Origin: Clostridiales bacterium UBA6114
Lineage (GTDB): Bacteria > Bacillota > Clostridia > Oscillospirales > Butyricicoccaceae
Length of the DNA: 64,000 nucleotides
Reading direction: 5' to 3'
Assembly (NCBI GenBank): GCA_002423435.1
Contig: DIWE01000038.1
Span: 137,776 to 201,775 of the forward strand
Shown: positions 17,610 through 26,283 of the stretch, piece after piece
Layout of the letters: each line of letters opens with the position of its first letter
How positions within the stretch are numbered: position 1 is the stretch's first letter
Translations under genes and position numbers: made by a program
Notes under the pieces: model-generated
The model's database searches: none
What the model was told of the DNA's origin: nothing
Seen by the model: only the letters and a program-made list of their open reading frames with translations

Positions 17610-17654
17610 CAGTTATTATCAATTTCCCAGTTTATAAAGAGAAGGAGAGAGATA

Positions 17655-19691
17655 ATGGGAGGTTACATAAGCGAAGCTCTGACAAATTTATTTTCCTTAA
17701 GCGGCATGGTTGCCATTTTTGCCGGGGTGGCGGTCGGCCTGATCGTCGGCATACTCCCCGGCCTGGGACAGGGCGTGGCCTTATTGCTGACGCTGCCGAT
17801 CGCGCTTTCCTATCCGCCCGAGGTATCGCTGGTCCTTTACGCCGCTTTGCTCGGCGCGACGGACTGCGGCGGCTCGATCACCTCGGTGATACTGGGCGTG
17901 CCGGGAACGGCTCAGAATCTGACGACGGTAATCGACGGCTATCCGATGTCGAGATCCGGCCATGCGGGCCGCGCCATCGGCCTCAGCGTTTTTTCTTCGC
18001 TGATGGGCTCTCTGCTCGCAATGCTTGCGGTCGTCGCCGCGATCCCGTTTGTACAGGTTCTGATCTATGTGTACGGCTCCAGAGAGTATTTTCTGACCGT
18101 GGTGCTGGCGGCCGTCATCGTATCGATCGTCGCCTCCGAATTCTTTAAGGGCATGGTTTCCTTTTGCGTCGGGTTTGTCGTGTCCCTGATCGGAACCGAC
18201 TATGTGTTCGGCGTCACCCGCTATACCGGAGGGGTCTTCTACCTTTGGGGGAAAATACCGATCACCGTATTCATTATCGGGCTGTTCGCCCTAACGGGAC
18301 TGGTGATGCTCGAAAGCGAGGGCCAATCGGTTGCAAGGGGAGGGATTCTGAAGGCAAAATTCAAGGATACCCTTTTGAGCGTTACCGAGGTCTTAAAAAA
18401 TTGGAAGGTGGTTTTGCGGTCCTCAGTCATCGGCCTGTTTATCGGTATGATACCCGGGGTCGGCGGGACGGTCGCCCAGTTTGTATCCTACGGGGCTCAA
18501 AAGTCCATTGACAAAAATAATCCCAACTATGGAAACGGAGAGCCCAGGGGGATCATAGCAAGCGAGGCCTCAAACAGCGCGAAGGATTCCGGGACTCTCC
18601 TGCCCGCCCTATGTCTGGGGATACCCGGAGGGCCGGAAATGGCCATCCTTCTCGGCATATTCTTATTGCTCGGAATCAATCCCGGCCCCGGTATGCTGCA
18701 GGAGCACGGAGATCTGGTATGGCTTATATTGCTCGCGGCCATTACAGGGTATATGTTTGCGGGCGTAATATCCATATTCGGCAGCCCCTGGCTGTCCCGG
18801 ATCACGACGATCCCGATCCATTACGTATTTGCGGTCACCCTGCCGCTGTCTTTTGCCGCGACTTATTGCTGGAACACAAATATATGGGACTGCGTGGTGC
18901 TGGGCTTCTTTTGCATCATAGGGCTTGCCTTCCAAAGATGCAGATACCCGCTTCCTCCGCTGATCCTCGGTTTTGTTTTGGGCCCTCTTGCGGAAAATTC
19001 ATTCCATACCACCCTGCAAAGCGGTTACTATAATCCGGCTGTCTTTTTACAAAGCAAGACTGCAATCGTATTAATTGTCATAACAGCATTGATTATTGTA
19101 ATCAATGCCATCAATTTTTTGAAAAAAGGCCGCAAATCCAAAATAATCGAGGTCATGCGTCTGGAGAACGAGGATTCCGGCGACGACGGAAAGGCGGGGC
19201 CGCTGGAAAGCCTGATCGTCATTTCGTGCATCCTTGTGATAGGGATCATTTTCATGCTTTGGGCACCCGGCTATGATCTGTCCCGGTCCGGGCTGTTCCC
19301 CTTTTTGGTTTCCATTGTCCTTACCGTCTCTGCGGCAATCGTTCTGATATTTGAAATCAAAAAAATTCGTCTGGACAAGAGGCCGGACAGGGCTGTCAAT
19401 AAAGCAAAAGGGGGCTGGCGGCAGTATTTCCCCTCGCTGACATACTTGTTCAGCTATATCGTACTGATCTATTTTGCGGGAATGTACGTTGGGACATTTC
19501 TTGCCACCGTCGGCTATTTCAAGGTGCTCTCCAAAAAAACAATTCTGAAATCGCTCCTAAACAGTTTGATCATTGCTGTAGCGCTTTATATTCTATTCGA
19601 TGTGATATTTGCCTATTTCCTTTGGCCGGGCGCATGCCCGATGATTATTCCCAGCTATTTCGGCGGCGGTATTTTACGCCCGTTCTTTTGA
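17655..19691 (+). CDS. tctA: TTT transporter, fused TctA-TctB membrane subunit
   Basis: A 678-residue membrane protein. Residues 1-500 are TctA, the large subunit of tripartite tricarboxylate transporters, with the family motifs GILPGLGQGVALLLTLPIAL and GMIPGVGGTVAQFVSYG and about 12 TM segments. After a charged linker (about residues 485-515) the last 160 residues form four TM segments with the TctB pattern (SGLFPFLVSIVLTV). TctB is normally a separate protein, so this is a fusion; no separate tctB is present. It starts 46 bases after the lyase gene with GGAGAGAG upstream, and TctC follows. Confidence 0.9.
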   Translation: MGGYISEALTNLFSLSGMVAIFAGVAVGLIVGILPGLGQGVALLLTLPIALSYPPEVSLVLYAALLGATDCGGSITSVILGVPGTAQNLTTVIDGYPMSRSGHAGRAIGLSVFSSLMGSLLAMLAVVAAIPFVQVLIYVYGSREYFLTVVLAAVIVSIVASEFFKGMVSFCVGFVVSLIGTDYVFGVTRYTGGVFYLWGKIPITVFIIGLFALTGLVMLESEGQSVARGGILKAKFKDTLLSVTEVLKNWKVVLRSSVIGLFIGMIPGVGGTVAQFVSYGAQKSIDKNNPNYGNGEPRGIIASEASNSAKDSGTLLPALCLGIPGGPEMAILLGIFLLLGINPGPGMLQEHGDLVWLILLAAITGYMFAGVISIFGSPWLSRITTIPIHYVFAVTLPLSFAATYCWNTNIWDCVVLGFFCIIGLAFQRCRYPLPPLILGFVLGPLAENSFHTTLQSGYYNPAVFLQSKTAIVLIVITALIIVINAINFLKKGRKSKIIEVMRLENEDSGDDGKAGPLESLIVISCILVIGIIFMLWAPGYDLSRSGLFPFLVSIVLTVSAAIVLIFEIKKIRLDKRPDRAVNKAKGGWRQYFPSLTYLFSYIVLIYFAGMYVGTFLATVGYFKVLSKKTILKSLLNSLIIAVALYILFDVIFAYFLWPGACPMIIPSYFGGGILRPFF

Positions 19692-19817
19692 TCCTTCAGC
19701 ACTCCCGATTATAAATCCAATATCGGAAAGGGGGGCGAATAAGGCCACCGGCATAAGCATTCGCAACGGCGCGATAGCTTCCACAACATTGAATTTATGA
19801 GGAAGGCGGTATGTAAG

Positions 19818-20882
19818 ATGAAAAAGAGCAGAAAAAGGATTCTAAGTTTGATTTGCGCTTTGATGATTCTGGCAATGATATCGGGCTGCGGGACCAAGAA
19901 CGAGGCTCAGCCGTCATCTACGGCACCGACGGATGGCTCACAGACACAGGCGGCGGAACCGGCGAAATGGGTCCCTGAGAAACCGATCACCCTGATTGTC
20001 CCGACAAAGCCCGGAGACTATTACGATTCACAGGCCCGCGTAATCGGCGCCGAGCTGGAAAAGGCATTGGGAAAGCCGATATTGATCGAGTATATGTCCG
20101 GCGCGGGACACGCTGTCGCCACGGAATTTGTCTATAAGGCCGATCCCGACGGATATGTTCTCGGCTATCTCGCCTTGCAGCCCACCGTAGTAAACCAGAT
20201 GATCTACAATAAGAATTACGATATCGATCAGTTTACGTACTTTCCCACATGTTATAACCAGTCCAAAGACCCTGCGTTTTTATATGTCCCCGTCGCGGCC
20301 AAGGATTCAAAATCGGGCTTAAACAGCTGGCAGGACGTGCTGGACGCGGACAGACCGCTGAGATGGGCATCCGTCGGAGAGGGCTCCGTGGTGCATCTGG
20401 CGGGCGTGGTGCTCTCGAAATATTATGATCTCGAGCTGACGCAGGTTCTGGGATACGCAGGCGGGCCCGACTGTGTCACGGCGGTGGCCAGAGGGGAGTC
20501 CGACCTCACAACTATGACGATCGACGTGCTCGGCCCTTATTTCAAGGAGGGCGACGTCAAGCCGATTTTCAGCATAGGGCCTGAGCGCAGCAAGGAATAC
20601 CCCGATATTCCCTCGCTCTCGGACGACCATCCGGAGCTTGTTGACATTCTCGCAAACAAGCACTTTATCGTAGGGCCTCCCAATATGCCGGAGGAAATTG
20701 CGGATGCTCTGGACGAGGCGATCTGGAATGCGGTTAATTCCGACAAGATGAAGGAACTCCATAAAACTTCCATTTCCGAGGGAAGAATGTACGGGCCGGA
20801 ATCACGCGAGGAAACCAAAAAGAGCATCGACAAAATGCGTGAGCTGCTCGAACCGCTGCTGCCGCTTTTTGAAAAAAAGTAA
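19818..20882 (+). CDS. tctC: TTT transporter solute-binding lipoprotein (TctC/Bug family)
   Basis: A 354-residue extracellular binding protein. The signal peptide ends in lipobox MISGCG (Cys about 24), followed by a Ser/Thr/Gln-rich linker. The TctC pattern follows: WVPEKPITLIVPTKPGDYYD (near the family's pG-G start), YMSGAGHAVATEFVYKADPDGY and a C-terminal helix. It would hand a carboxylate to the TctAB fusion. ATG 19818 is preferred to the ATG at 19797 because GAGGAAGGCGG lies between them at proper spacing. It belongs to the 16743-23538 operon. Confidence 0.9.
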   Translation: MKKSRKRILSLICALMILAMISGCGTKNEAQPSSTAPTDGSQTQAAEPAKWVPEKPITLIVPTKPGDYYDSQARVIGAELEKALGKPILIEYMSGAGHAVATEFVYKADPDGYVLGYLALQPTVVNQMIYNKNYDIDQFTYFPTCYNQSKDPAFLYVPVAAKDSKSGLNSWQDVLDADRPLRWASVGEGSVVHLAGVVLSKYYDLELTQVLGYAGGPDCVTAVARGESDLTTMTIDVLGPYFKEGDVKPIFSIGPERSKEYPDIPSLSDDHPELVDILANKHFIVGPPNMPEEIADALDEAIWNAVNSDKMKELHKTSISEGRMYGPESREETKKSIDKMRELLEPLLPLFEKK

Positions 20883-20986
20883 ACCGAGCAGCTGACCGGG
20901 CCGGGCAGAGGCGGCGGGAATACAGAGAAAAGGAATTTCTCCCGCAGCCTCTGCCTTTGGCTCAGGACTAAATTTGGAGGTGTTTT

Positions 20987-22246
20987 ATGAAAAGTCCGAT
21001 GACAATCTGTGAAAAAGTGCTGGCTCGAACCTCCGGCAAGGAGCATGTGGCTCCGGGCGAATTTATATGGGCCGAGCCGGATCTTGTGCTGATGTACGAT
21101 TACCCCGGCCTGACGGACGAATTTGAGCGCATCATGCGCGACGAATTAAATGTGAAGGTGCGCTGCCCGGACAAGTGTAAAATTTTTATCGATCATCTTC
21201 TGCCCCCGAGCGGTGAAAAAGAGGCGGATTTCCACCATCAGACCCGCCGGTGGACCGCCGAGCAGGGCATCGAGCTGATCGAGAACCTCGGGATCGGGCA
21301 TCAGGTCGCAGCCGAGCTCGGCCTTGCAAGACCGGGCGGGCTCATTGTCCACGGCGACATGCATGTCCAGCCTCTGGGCGCGTTCGGCGCGCTTACGATA
21401 TCGCTGCTTACGGATCTGATCACACCCTATGTCCTGGGGAAATTCTGGATTGAAGTGCCGGAAACGATCAGGGTGGTATTAAAAGGAACCTTCCCAAAAG
21501 GGGTAAGCGGCCGGGATCTCATCCATTATATTCTGCAGGAATTCGGGCCGGACGGCGGGCTTGGAGCGGTTTTGGAGTTTGCAGGCGACGGGGCCGAAGG
21601 GATGCCGATCGACGACCGGATGACGCTTCTAAGCGAGATTATGTTCTGCGGCGCCTACTGCGGGATATTCCCCGCCGACGAGACCTCGCTGGGATATCTT
21701 CGGGAGCGTACGGGCTCCGATTTCAGCCCGGTACATTCCGATCCGGGCGCAAAGTACCGCAAAACGGTTGAAATCGATTTGTCGGCTTTGGAGCCGTATG
21801 TGATCGCCCCCTCCGGAATGAGCGACGCAAAGCCGGTGGCGGATGTGACGGGCGTTACGGTACAGCAGGGATATATCGGTTCATGCGCAAGCGGCAGGCT
21901 TTCGGATCTGGAGATTGCCGCCCGTATTCTGAACGGTAAAAAAATCAAGGAAGGTTTCCGGCTTTATATAGTGCCGAGTTCCAGAGAGATCATGAAAAAA
22001 GCCATTGAAAGCCAGGCGCTTGCCGCCCTCGTCGAGGCGGGCGCATTTGTAAGCTCGCCAAGCTGCGATTACTGTTATGGGAAAACACAGTCCTTAAGCG
22101 CCGGAGAAAGAGCCGTCTCCACCGGCACTTTAAACGTTCCCGGAAGAATGGGAAGCACCAAAGCCGAGATCTATCTGGCCAGCGCCGCAACGGTCGCCGC
22201 CAGTGCGATAAATGGAGCCATCAGCGATCCCAGAGAGCTTTTATAA
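20987..22246 (+). CDS. Aconitase/isopropylmalate dehydratase-family large subunit
   Basis: A 419-residue LeuC-like catalytic subunit carrying a [4Fe-4S] cluster. Cluster Cys are in GSCASGRLSDLE and in SPSCDYCYG; the usual CGPC of aconitases reads CDYC. Substrate-binding motifs VHGDMH, HQTRR and GRMGS are visible. It would add or remove water on a dicarboxylate. The small subunit follows after 20 bases, and the lyase and TTT genes precede. E. barkeri dimethylmaleate hydratase (DmdAB) is the closest functional analogue I know in such a context; homoaconitase or citraconate hydratase activity is equally open. Confidence 0.85.
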   Translation: MKSPMTICEKVLARTSGKEHVAPGEFIWAEPDLVLMYDYPGLTDEFERIMRDELNVKVRCPDKCKIFIDHLLPPSGEKEADFHHQTRRWTAEQGIELIENLGIGHQVAAELGLARPGGLIVHGDMHVQPLGAFGALTISLLTDLITPYVLGKFWIEVPETIRVVLKGTFPKGVSGRDLIHYILQEFGPDGGLGAVLEFAGDGAEGMPIDDRMTLLSEIMFCGAYCGIFPADETSLGYLRERTGSDFSPVHSDPGAKYRKTVEIDLSALEPYVIAPSGMSDAKPVADVTGVTVQQGYIGSCASGRLSDLEIAARILNGKKIKEGFRLYIVPSSREIMKKAIESQALAALVEAGAFVSSPSCDYCYGKTQSLSAGERAVSTGTLNVPGRMGSTKAEIYLASAATVAASAINGAISDPRELL

Positions 22247-22266
22247 AAAATGAGAGGTGATTTTTA

Positions 22267-22776
22267 ATGGGTTTAAGCTATGAGGGTTCTGTCGCATGGG
22301 TTTTCCCCGATCATTTTGACGTCGACCTGATCATCGGCGTTCAAAATGTCAGAGAAAATGATATTGATAAACTGGTGCCGGTCTGCATGAAGGCCTATGA
22401 CCCCGATTTCGCAGACAGGATAAAGCCGGGGGATATTCTGGTCGGCGGAAGAAACTTTGCGTACGGGCACGCCCATCCGCAGGCCATGGCGACCGTCAGG
22501 AGATTGGGAATCAACGTGATTCTGGCCGAGTCGTTTGCGCCGGGCTTCTTCCGCGGGGAATCGGGAAACGGCATGGTGCTTCTGAGGGTGCCCGGCATCA
22601 CCGGGCTTGTAAATAGATTTGATAAACTTACGGTTGAATTTGATCAGGGAATTGTTTACAATAGGACGAAAGGCACTACCATATTCGGAATCCCGCCCAG
22701 TCAGATTTCCCTTGACCTGGCGGAAAACAAAGGGTACCTGGGCTTTTTGAAAAGGGAACTGAAAAAGCTTTCCTGA
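22267..22776 (+). CDS. Aconitase/isopropylmalate dehydratase-family small subunit
   Basis: A 169-residue LeuD-like swivel subunit. It contains FPDHFDVDLIIG (usual DNIDTD region), GDILVGGRNFAYGHAHPQAM and AESFAPGFFRGESGNGM. The family's substrate-binding GxGSSREHA is replaced by YGHAHPQAM, so the usual Ser-Ser-Arg-Glu is absent, which points to a substrate other than isopropylmalate. It starts at ATG 22267 after GAGAGGTGA. Partner of the preceding large subunit. Confidence 0.85.
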   Translation: MGLSYEGSVAWVFPDHFDVDLIIGVQNVRENDIDKLVPVCMKAYDPDFADRIKPGDILVGGRNFAYGHAHPQAMATVRRLGINVILAESFAPGFFRGESGNGMVLLRVPGITGLVNRFDKLTVEFDQGIVYNRTKGTTIFGIPPSQISLDLAENKGYLGFLKRELKKLS

Positions 22777-22836
22777 AAGCTACGTTTTGAACGATGACAG
22801 CGGTATGCCGGGAAAAATACATAAAGGAATTTGATT

Positions 22837-23538
22837 ATGCCCATCGGAGTATTCATAAACAGTCTCTCAATCCTTTTCGGAGGTCTTATCGGCGCGCTGA
22901 TCGGCAACAGGGTCCCGGAGCGGATGAAGGCTTCCCTGACCTCAATATTCGGAATTTCCGGTATGGCGCTCGGCATCACGATCATGGTCGAAGTCCAAAA
23001 CCTTGCGCCGGTGATTCTGTCGCTGATTATCGGCACCGCCATCGGAGAGCTTCTGGACGTCGACGGCAGGCTTCGCGCCTTTACCGTCCTGCTCAAGAGC
23101 AAGCTTAAAAAAGGCAGCTCGGAAATGGATGAGCGGGCGATCGCAGGCTTTATCACCCTTCTGGTCTTATTCTGCACCAGCAGCACCGGCATTTTCGGCA
23201 CGCTGAGCGAGGCGATCACAGGCGACCATACCGTTTTGATCGTAAAAGCCATACTGGATTTTTTCACCTCGATCATATTTGCGTCGACCATCGGATACCT
23301 CGTCATGCTGATCAGTATTCCTCAATTCGCTCTTTACATCCTGTTGTACTTTCTCGCCGCTTTTATCATGCCCTATTTAAGCGACGTAATGGTGGCCGAC
23401 TTCAAGGCTTGCGGCGCGATCATCGCCTTTGCGGTGGGGTTTCGGATGCTGGAATTAAAGCAGATCCGGGTGGCGAATGTTCTGCCGGCGCTGATCGTCG
23501 TTATGCCGCTTTCATATCTGTGGACACGGATCTTTTAA
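22837..23538 (+). CDS. DUF554 family membrane protein
   Basis: A 233-residue membrane protein of the DUF554 family with six or seven TM segments. It starts PIGVFINSLSILFGGLIGALIGNRVPERMK, typical of the group, and has GTAIGELLDVDGRL. Function is not known; some members are proposed transporters. ATG 22837 has AAAGGAA at seven bases, better than the in-frame TTG at 22831. It is the last gene of the lyase operon, 60 bases after the small subunit, and ends in a terminator. Confidence 0.85.
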   Translation: MPIGVFINSLSILFGGLIGALIGNRVPERMKASLTSIFGISGMALGITIMVEVQNLAPVILSLIIGTAIGELLDVDGRLRAFTVLLKSKLKKGSSEMDERAIAGFITLLVLFCTSSTGIFGTLSEAITGDHTVLIVKAILDFFTSIIFASTIGYLVMLISIPQFALYILLYFLAAFIMPYLSDVMVADFKACGAIIAFAVGFRMLELKQIRVANVLPALIVVMPLSYLWTRIF

Positions 23539-23562
23539 CCTTTAACCCGGTGATAACAGTTT

Positions 23563-23589
23563 GGAGCCGCCTCAAAACGAGGCGGCTCC
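23563..23589 (+). terminator. Terminator of the lyase-TTT operon
   Basis: GGAGCCGCCTC and GAGGCGGCTCC form a perfect 11-base-pair stem with a five-base loop, followed by CTGCTTTTT. It lies between the DUF554 stop and the convergent DtxR-type gene. Confidence 0.85.
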
Positions 23590-23603
23590 CTGCTTTTTAA
23601 ATA

Positions 23604-24092
23604 TTATGCGTTTTCTTCTTTCCTTTTTTTGAAAGACTCGAATTTCTGCTGTATTTCAAGATCCTCCCGGAAGAATTCAATAAGCGTGCTCAAATCCGCG
23701 ACCGTCGCCGGGCTCAATGAATGTTCGACAAGCTCCGTTTCCTCCAGGGGATCTTTTTTCCCGATCAGCTTAAAAAACTGCTCCACGGTATCGTGCCGTT
23801 CCAGAAGATAAGCGCCGATTTCTCTGCCATTTTCCGTCAACAGGATCACTTCATAACGATCGTACTCTAAATAGCCGAGCTTCGCCAGCTTGGAAATCAT
23901 TTTGGAGGCGGACGACGGCTTGACGTTTAAGAGCTCGGAGAGCTTTCCCACGCGCGCGTAATTGTTCCGTATGCAAAGCCTGTAGGTCATTTCCAGATAG
24001 TCTTCCATGGCGGAAGACAGCTTCTTTTCCTGCTGGCTTAAGATCTGATATCCCCGGACGGTATGGAACTCAGAGCTTTTTTGGTTAGTCAT
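23604..24092 (-). CDS. DtxR/MntR-type metal-dependent repressor
   Basis: A 162-residue DNA-binding protein. The winged helix (about residues 25-80) includes SSAMEDYLEMTYRL and the recognition helix LNVKPSSASKMISKLAKLGYLEY; the dimer and metal domain has VEQFFKLIG and EETELVEHSLSPATV, with an E-x2-E-H metal-ligand pattern. It would sense Fe2+ or Mn2+ and repress uptake genes. Start Met 24092 is chosen because GAAGG lies before it; the frame extends further upstream without support. It is divergent from feoAB, which fits iron control. The tail is Lys/Glu-rich. Confidence 0.85.
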   Translation of the reverse strand: MTNQKSSEFHTVRGYQILSQQEKKLSSAMEDYLEMTYRLCIRNNYARVGKLSELLNVKPSSASKMISKLAKLGYLEYDRYEVILLTENGREIGAYLLERHDTVEQFFKLIGKKDPLEETELVEHSLSPATVADLSTLIEFFREDLEIQQKFESFKKRKEENA

Positions 24093-24165
24093 ATGCTCAT
24101 ATCCTTCTATAGTGCTTTTTTCGCGCTCAATACAGTATATTCGTAACACTTTGAGTTTAGGAACC

Positions 24166-24184
24166 ATATATTAGCCTAGGGAAA
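24166..24184. promoter_or_regulatory. Candidate DtxR-type operator before feoA
   Basis: The 19 bases centred on TTAGCCTA match the DtxR/IdeR consensus (TTAGGTTAGCCTAACCTAA) at about 12 positions, with the core intact but the flanks poor. The site lies between the divergent repressor and feoA, 47 bases before the feoA start. Confidence 0.4.
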
Positions 24185-24230
24185 ACTTTTTCCCCGGCGC
24201 CAATTTATGCATATCAGGAGGAATTTTACA

Positions 24231-24470
24231 TTGAATAACAACCAAATACCGTTAAATCATCTGCCGATCGGCAAAAAAGCAAATGTTTCGACACTCACAT
24301 CCGACGGCACGGCCAGAAGGCGTATGCTTGACCTCGGGGTCATCAGCGGAACTGAGATCGAACCGCTCTATAAAAGCCCGTCCGGCAACCCGGTGGCTTA
24401 CTTAATCCGCGGCGCTGTCATCGCTTTGCGGTCCGATGTGTCGGACAGGATCATGGTATCGATGCCGTAA
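24231..24470 (+). CDS. feoA: FeoA family protein
   Basis: A 79-residue SH3-like protein that supports FeoB-dependent Fe2+ uptake in the cytoplasm. It has the FeoA pattern: LNHLPIGKKANVSTL, RRRMLDLGVISGTEIEPL, GNPVAYLIRGAVIALR. It starts at TTG 24231, eight bases after AGGAGGAA; the in-frame ATG at 24207 lacks a ribosome site. feoB follows about 115 bases downstream. Confidence 0.92.
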   Translation: MNNNQIPLNHLPIGKKANVSTLTSDGTARRRMLDLGVISGTEIEPLYKSPSGNPVAYLIRGAVIALRSDVSDRIMVSMP

Positions 24471-24586
24471 ACTAAGGCGGGACGGAACCATACAGGACTT
24501 CGTGCATACATATCAGCCGCTGCCAATGCATGAAAGAAGATTTTTCCTTCTTTCGTCCCGCCATTTTATTTTTGGGAGGATTATCG

Positions 24587-26077
24587 ATGGGACTAACTTG
24601 TGAATCGACAGAAGCGGAAGTATTAAATTACTGCGGCCTACATATTGAAAAGGAAACAAAGCAGGATAAAATCATAGCGCTCGCCGGCAATCCGAACGTC
24701 GGCAAAAGCACGGTATTCAACAGCCTGACCGGACTTAACCAGCATACGGGTAACTGGCCCGGCAAAACCGTCGCAAATGCACAGGGAAAATACCGTTTTA
24801 AAGACAGGAATTACATATTGGTCGATATTCCCGGTACCTATTCCCTGATGGCAAATTCCGCGGAGGAGGAGATCGCGCGCGACTTTATCTGCTTCGGCGG
24901 GCCGGACGCTTCGGTGATTGTCGCCGACGCCACATGCCTAGAGCGGAATCTGAACCTGGTGCTCCAGACAATGGAAATCACCGACAGGGTCGTCCTTTGC
25001 GTAAACCTGATGGACGAGGCGAAAAAAAAGCGGATCCGCATTGATCTGGATCGGCTTTCGTCCAGACTGGGCGTCCCGGTCGTCGGCACCAGCGCGCGGT
25101 CCGGCCGCGGCCTTGACCGCTTAATGGACGCGGTCTGCTCCCTGACGGATAACAGTGTGCAGCCAAGCCCTCTGCGTGTTGCGTACAGTGAGGAAATTGA
25201 AAGGGCCGTGTCCATGGTGGAGCCGGCGGTCGGCGACATTTTAGACGGGCGGATCAGCAGCCGTTGGGTATCCCTAAAACTTTTAGAAGGCGACGAAAGC
25301 CTTTTGCGTTCACTGAAGGAATACCTGGGCTATGATCTCATGCAAAACGAGCAGATATCGATTAAGGTAACGGAAGCGAGAAGTTTCCTGGAGTCGTCCG
25401 GCATCCCGCGCGACCGTTTCAGAGATGAGGTCGTCACAAAGATCGTGAAGACGTGCGAGGACATCGGCCGTGAAACGATCACGTTTGAAAAAAAAGAGTA
25501 CGCTGAAAAAGACCGCAGGATCGATAAAATCCTGACCTCCAGACTCACCGGCATCCCCATCATGATTCTTCTGCTCTTCGGCGTGTTCTGGCTCACCATA
25601 TCGGGGGCCAATGTCCCGTCGAGCCTGCTCGCCACGGGTCTGTTTTCTCTGGAAGCGCCGATTTCCGATTTCCTCAGATGGATTTCGGCGCCTGAGTGGC
25701 TCTCCGGCCTGCTCGTCGACGGCGTTTACAGGACGCTCGCGTGGGTCGTCTCGGTCATGCTGCCGCCCATGGCGATTTTCTTTCCCCTTTTTACCCTCCT
25801 CGAGGATCTGGGCTATTTGCCCCGTATCGCCTTCAACCTCGACAATTTCTTCCGCAAAGCCTGCGCACACGGCAAACAGGCGCTGACCATGTGCATGGGC
25901 TTCGGCTGCAACGCCGCCGGTGTCATCGGCTGCCGCATCATCGATTCGCCGCGCGAGCGCCTGATCGCGATCATTACAAATAACTTCGTCCCCTGCAACG
26001 GACGGTTTGCGCAACCAACCAAAGAGAAACAAAAATGTTGCCGGGCGCTGACAAGGAAGAAGAGACGGCCAAACTGA
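24587..26077 (+). CDS. feoB: FeoB Fe2+ transporter, C-terminally truncated
   Basis: The N-terminal G domain is intact: GNPNVGKST (G1), DIPGTYS (G3), NLMDE (G4), then the GDI helices. The membrane part begins at about residue 330 and contains the Gate motifs MGFGCNAAGVIGCR and NNFVPCNGRF. After this motif (about 26,009) homology stops and about 18 unrelated, basic residues lead to TAA at 26077. Complete FeoB proteins continue for 150-300 residues, so about half of the membrane domain is missing and uptake is probably lost. The start ATG 24587 follows GGGAGG. The breakpoint coincides with the start of mobile-element genes. Confidence 0.88.
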   Translation: MGLTCESTEAEVLNYCGLHIEKETKQDKIIALAGNPNVGKSTVFNSLTGLNQHTGNWPGKTVANAQGKYRFKDRNYILVDIPGTYSLMANSAEEEIARDFICFGGPDASVIVADATCLERNLNLVLQTMEITDRVVLCVNLMDEAKKKRIRIDLDRLSSRLGVPVVGTSARSGRGLDRLMDAVCSLTDNSVQPSPLRVAYSEEIERAVSMVEPAVGDILDGRISSRWVSLKLLEGDESLLRSLKEYLGYDLMQNEQISIKVTEARSFLESSGIPRDRFRDEVVTKIVKTCEDIGRETITFEKKEYAEKDRRIDKILTSRLTGIPIMILLLFGVFWLTISGANVPSSLLATGLFSLEAPISDFLRWISAPEWLSGLLVDGVYRTLAWVVSVMLPPMAIFFPLFTLLEDLGYLPRIAFNLDNFFRKACAHGKQALTMCMGFGCNAAGVIGCRIIDSPRERLIAIITNNFVPCNGRFAQPTKEKQKCCRALTRKKRRPN

Positions 26078-26283
26078 CACTCCTCCTCAATACTTTTGAT
26101 AATTATGCCGATAAGATGAAAGCATATCGAAAAAAGTACAAGCTAACACAAAAGGAGCTGGCTGCAATCATGGGTGTAAAGCATTTAACACTCCGTAGCT
26201 GGGAACAAAAACAAGCAAAACCGCCATATCATATATGGCGGCTGCATAAAAACCTATTTGATGATACCGTCGACCTCCCGTAA
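26035..26283 (+). CDS. Small helix-turn-helix protein
   Basis: An 82-residue protein whose middle part (about residues 28-60) is an XRE-like helix-turn-helix: MKAYRKKYKLTQKELAAIMG and then LRSWEQKQAKPP. It overlaps the aberrant tail of feoB in another frame. AAAGAGAAACAAAA is a weak ribosome site. It is the first gene inside the foreign segment. Its end overlaps the 3' end of the opposing small ORF by 30 bases. Confidence 0.6.
   Translation: MLPGADKEEETAKLTLLLNTFDNYADKMKAYRKKYKLTQKELAAIMGVKHLTLRSWEQKQAKPPYHIWRLHKNLFDDTVDLP

Noticed and set aside
24530..24586. Upstream start of feoB giving 19 more residues
   Set aside because: GGGAGG directly before ATG 24587 and the normal FeoB layout favour the later start.
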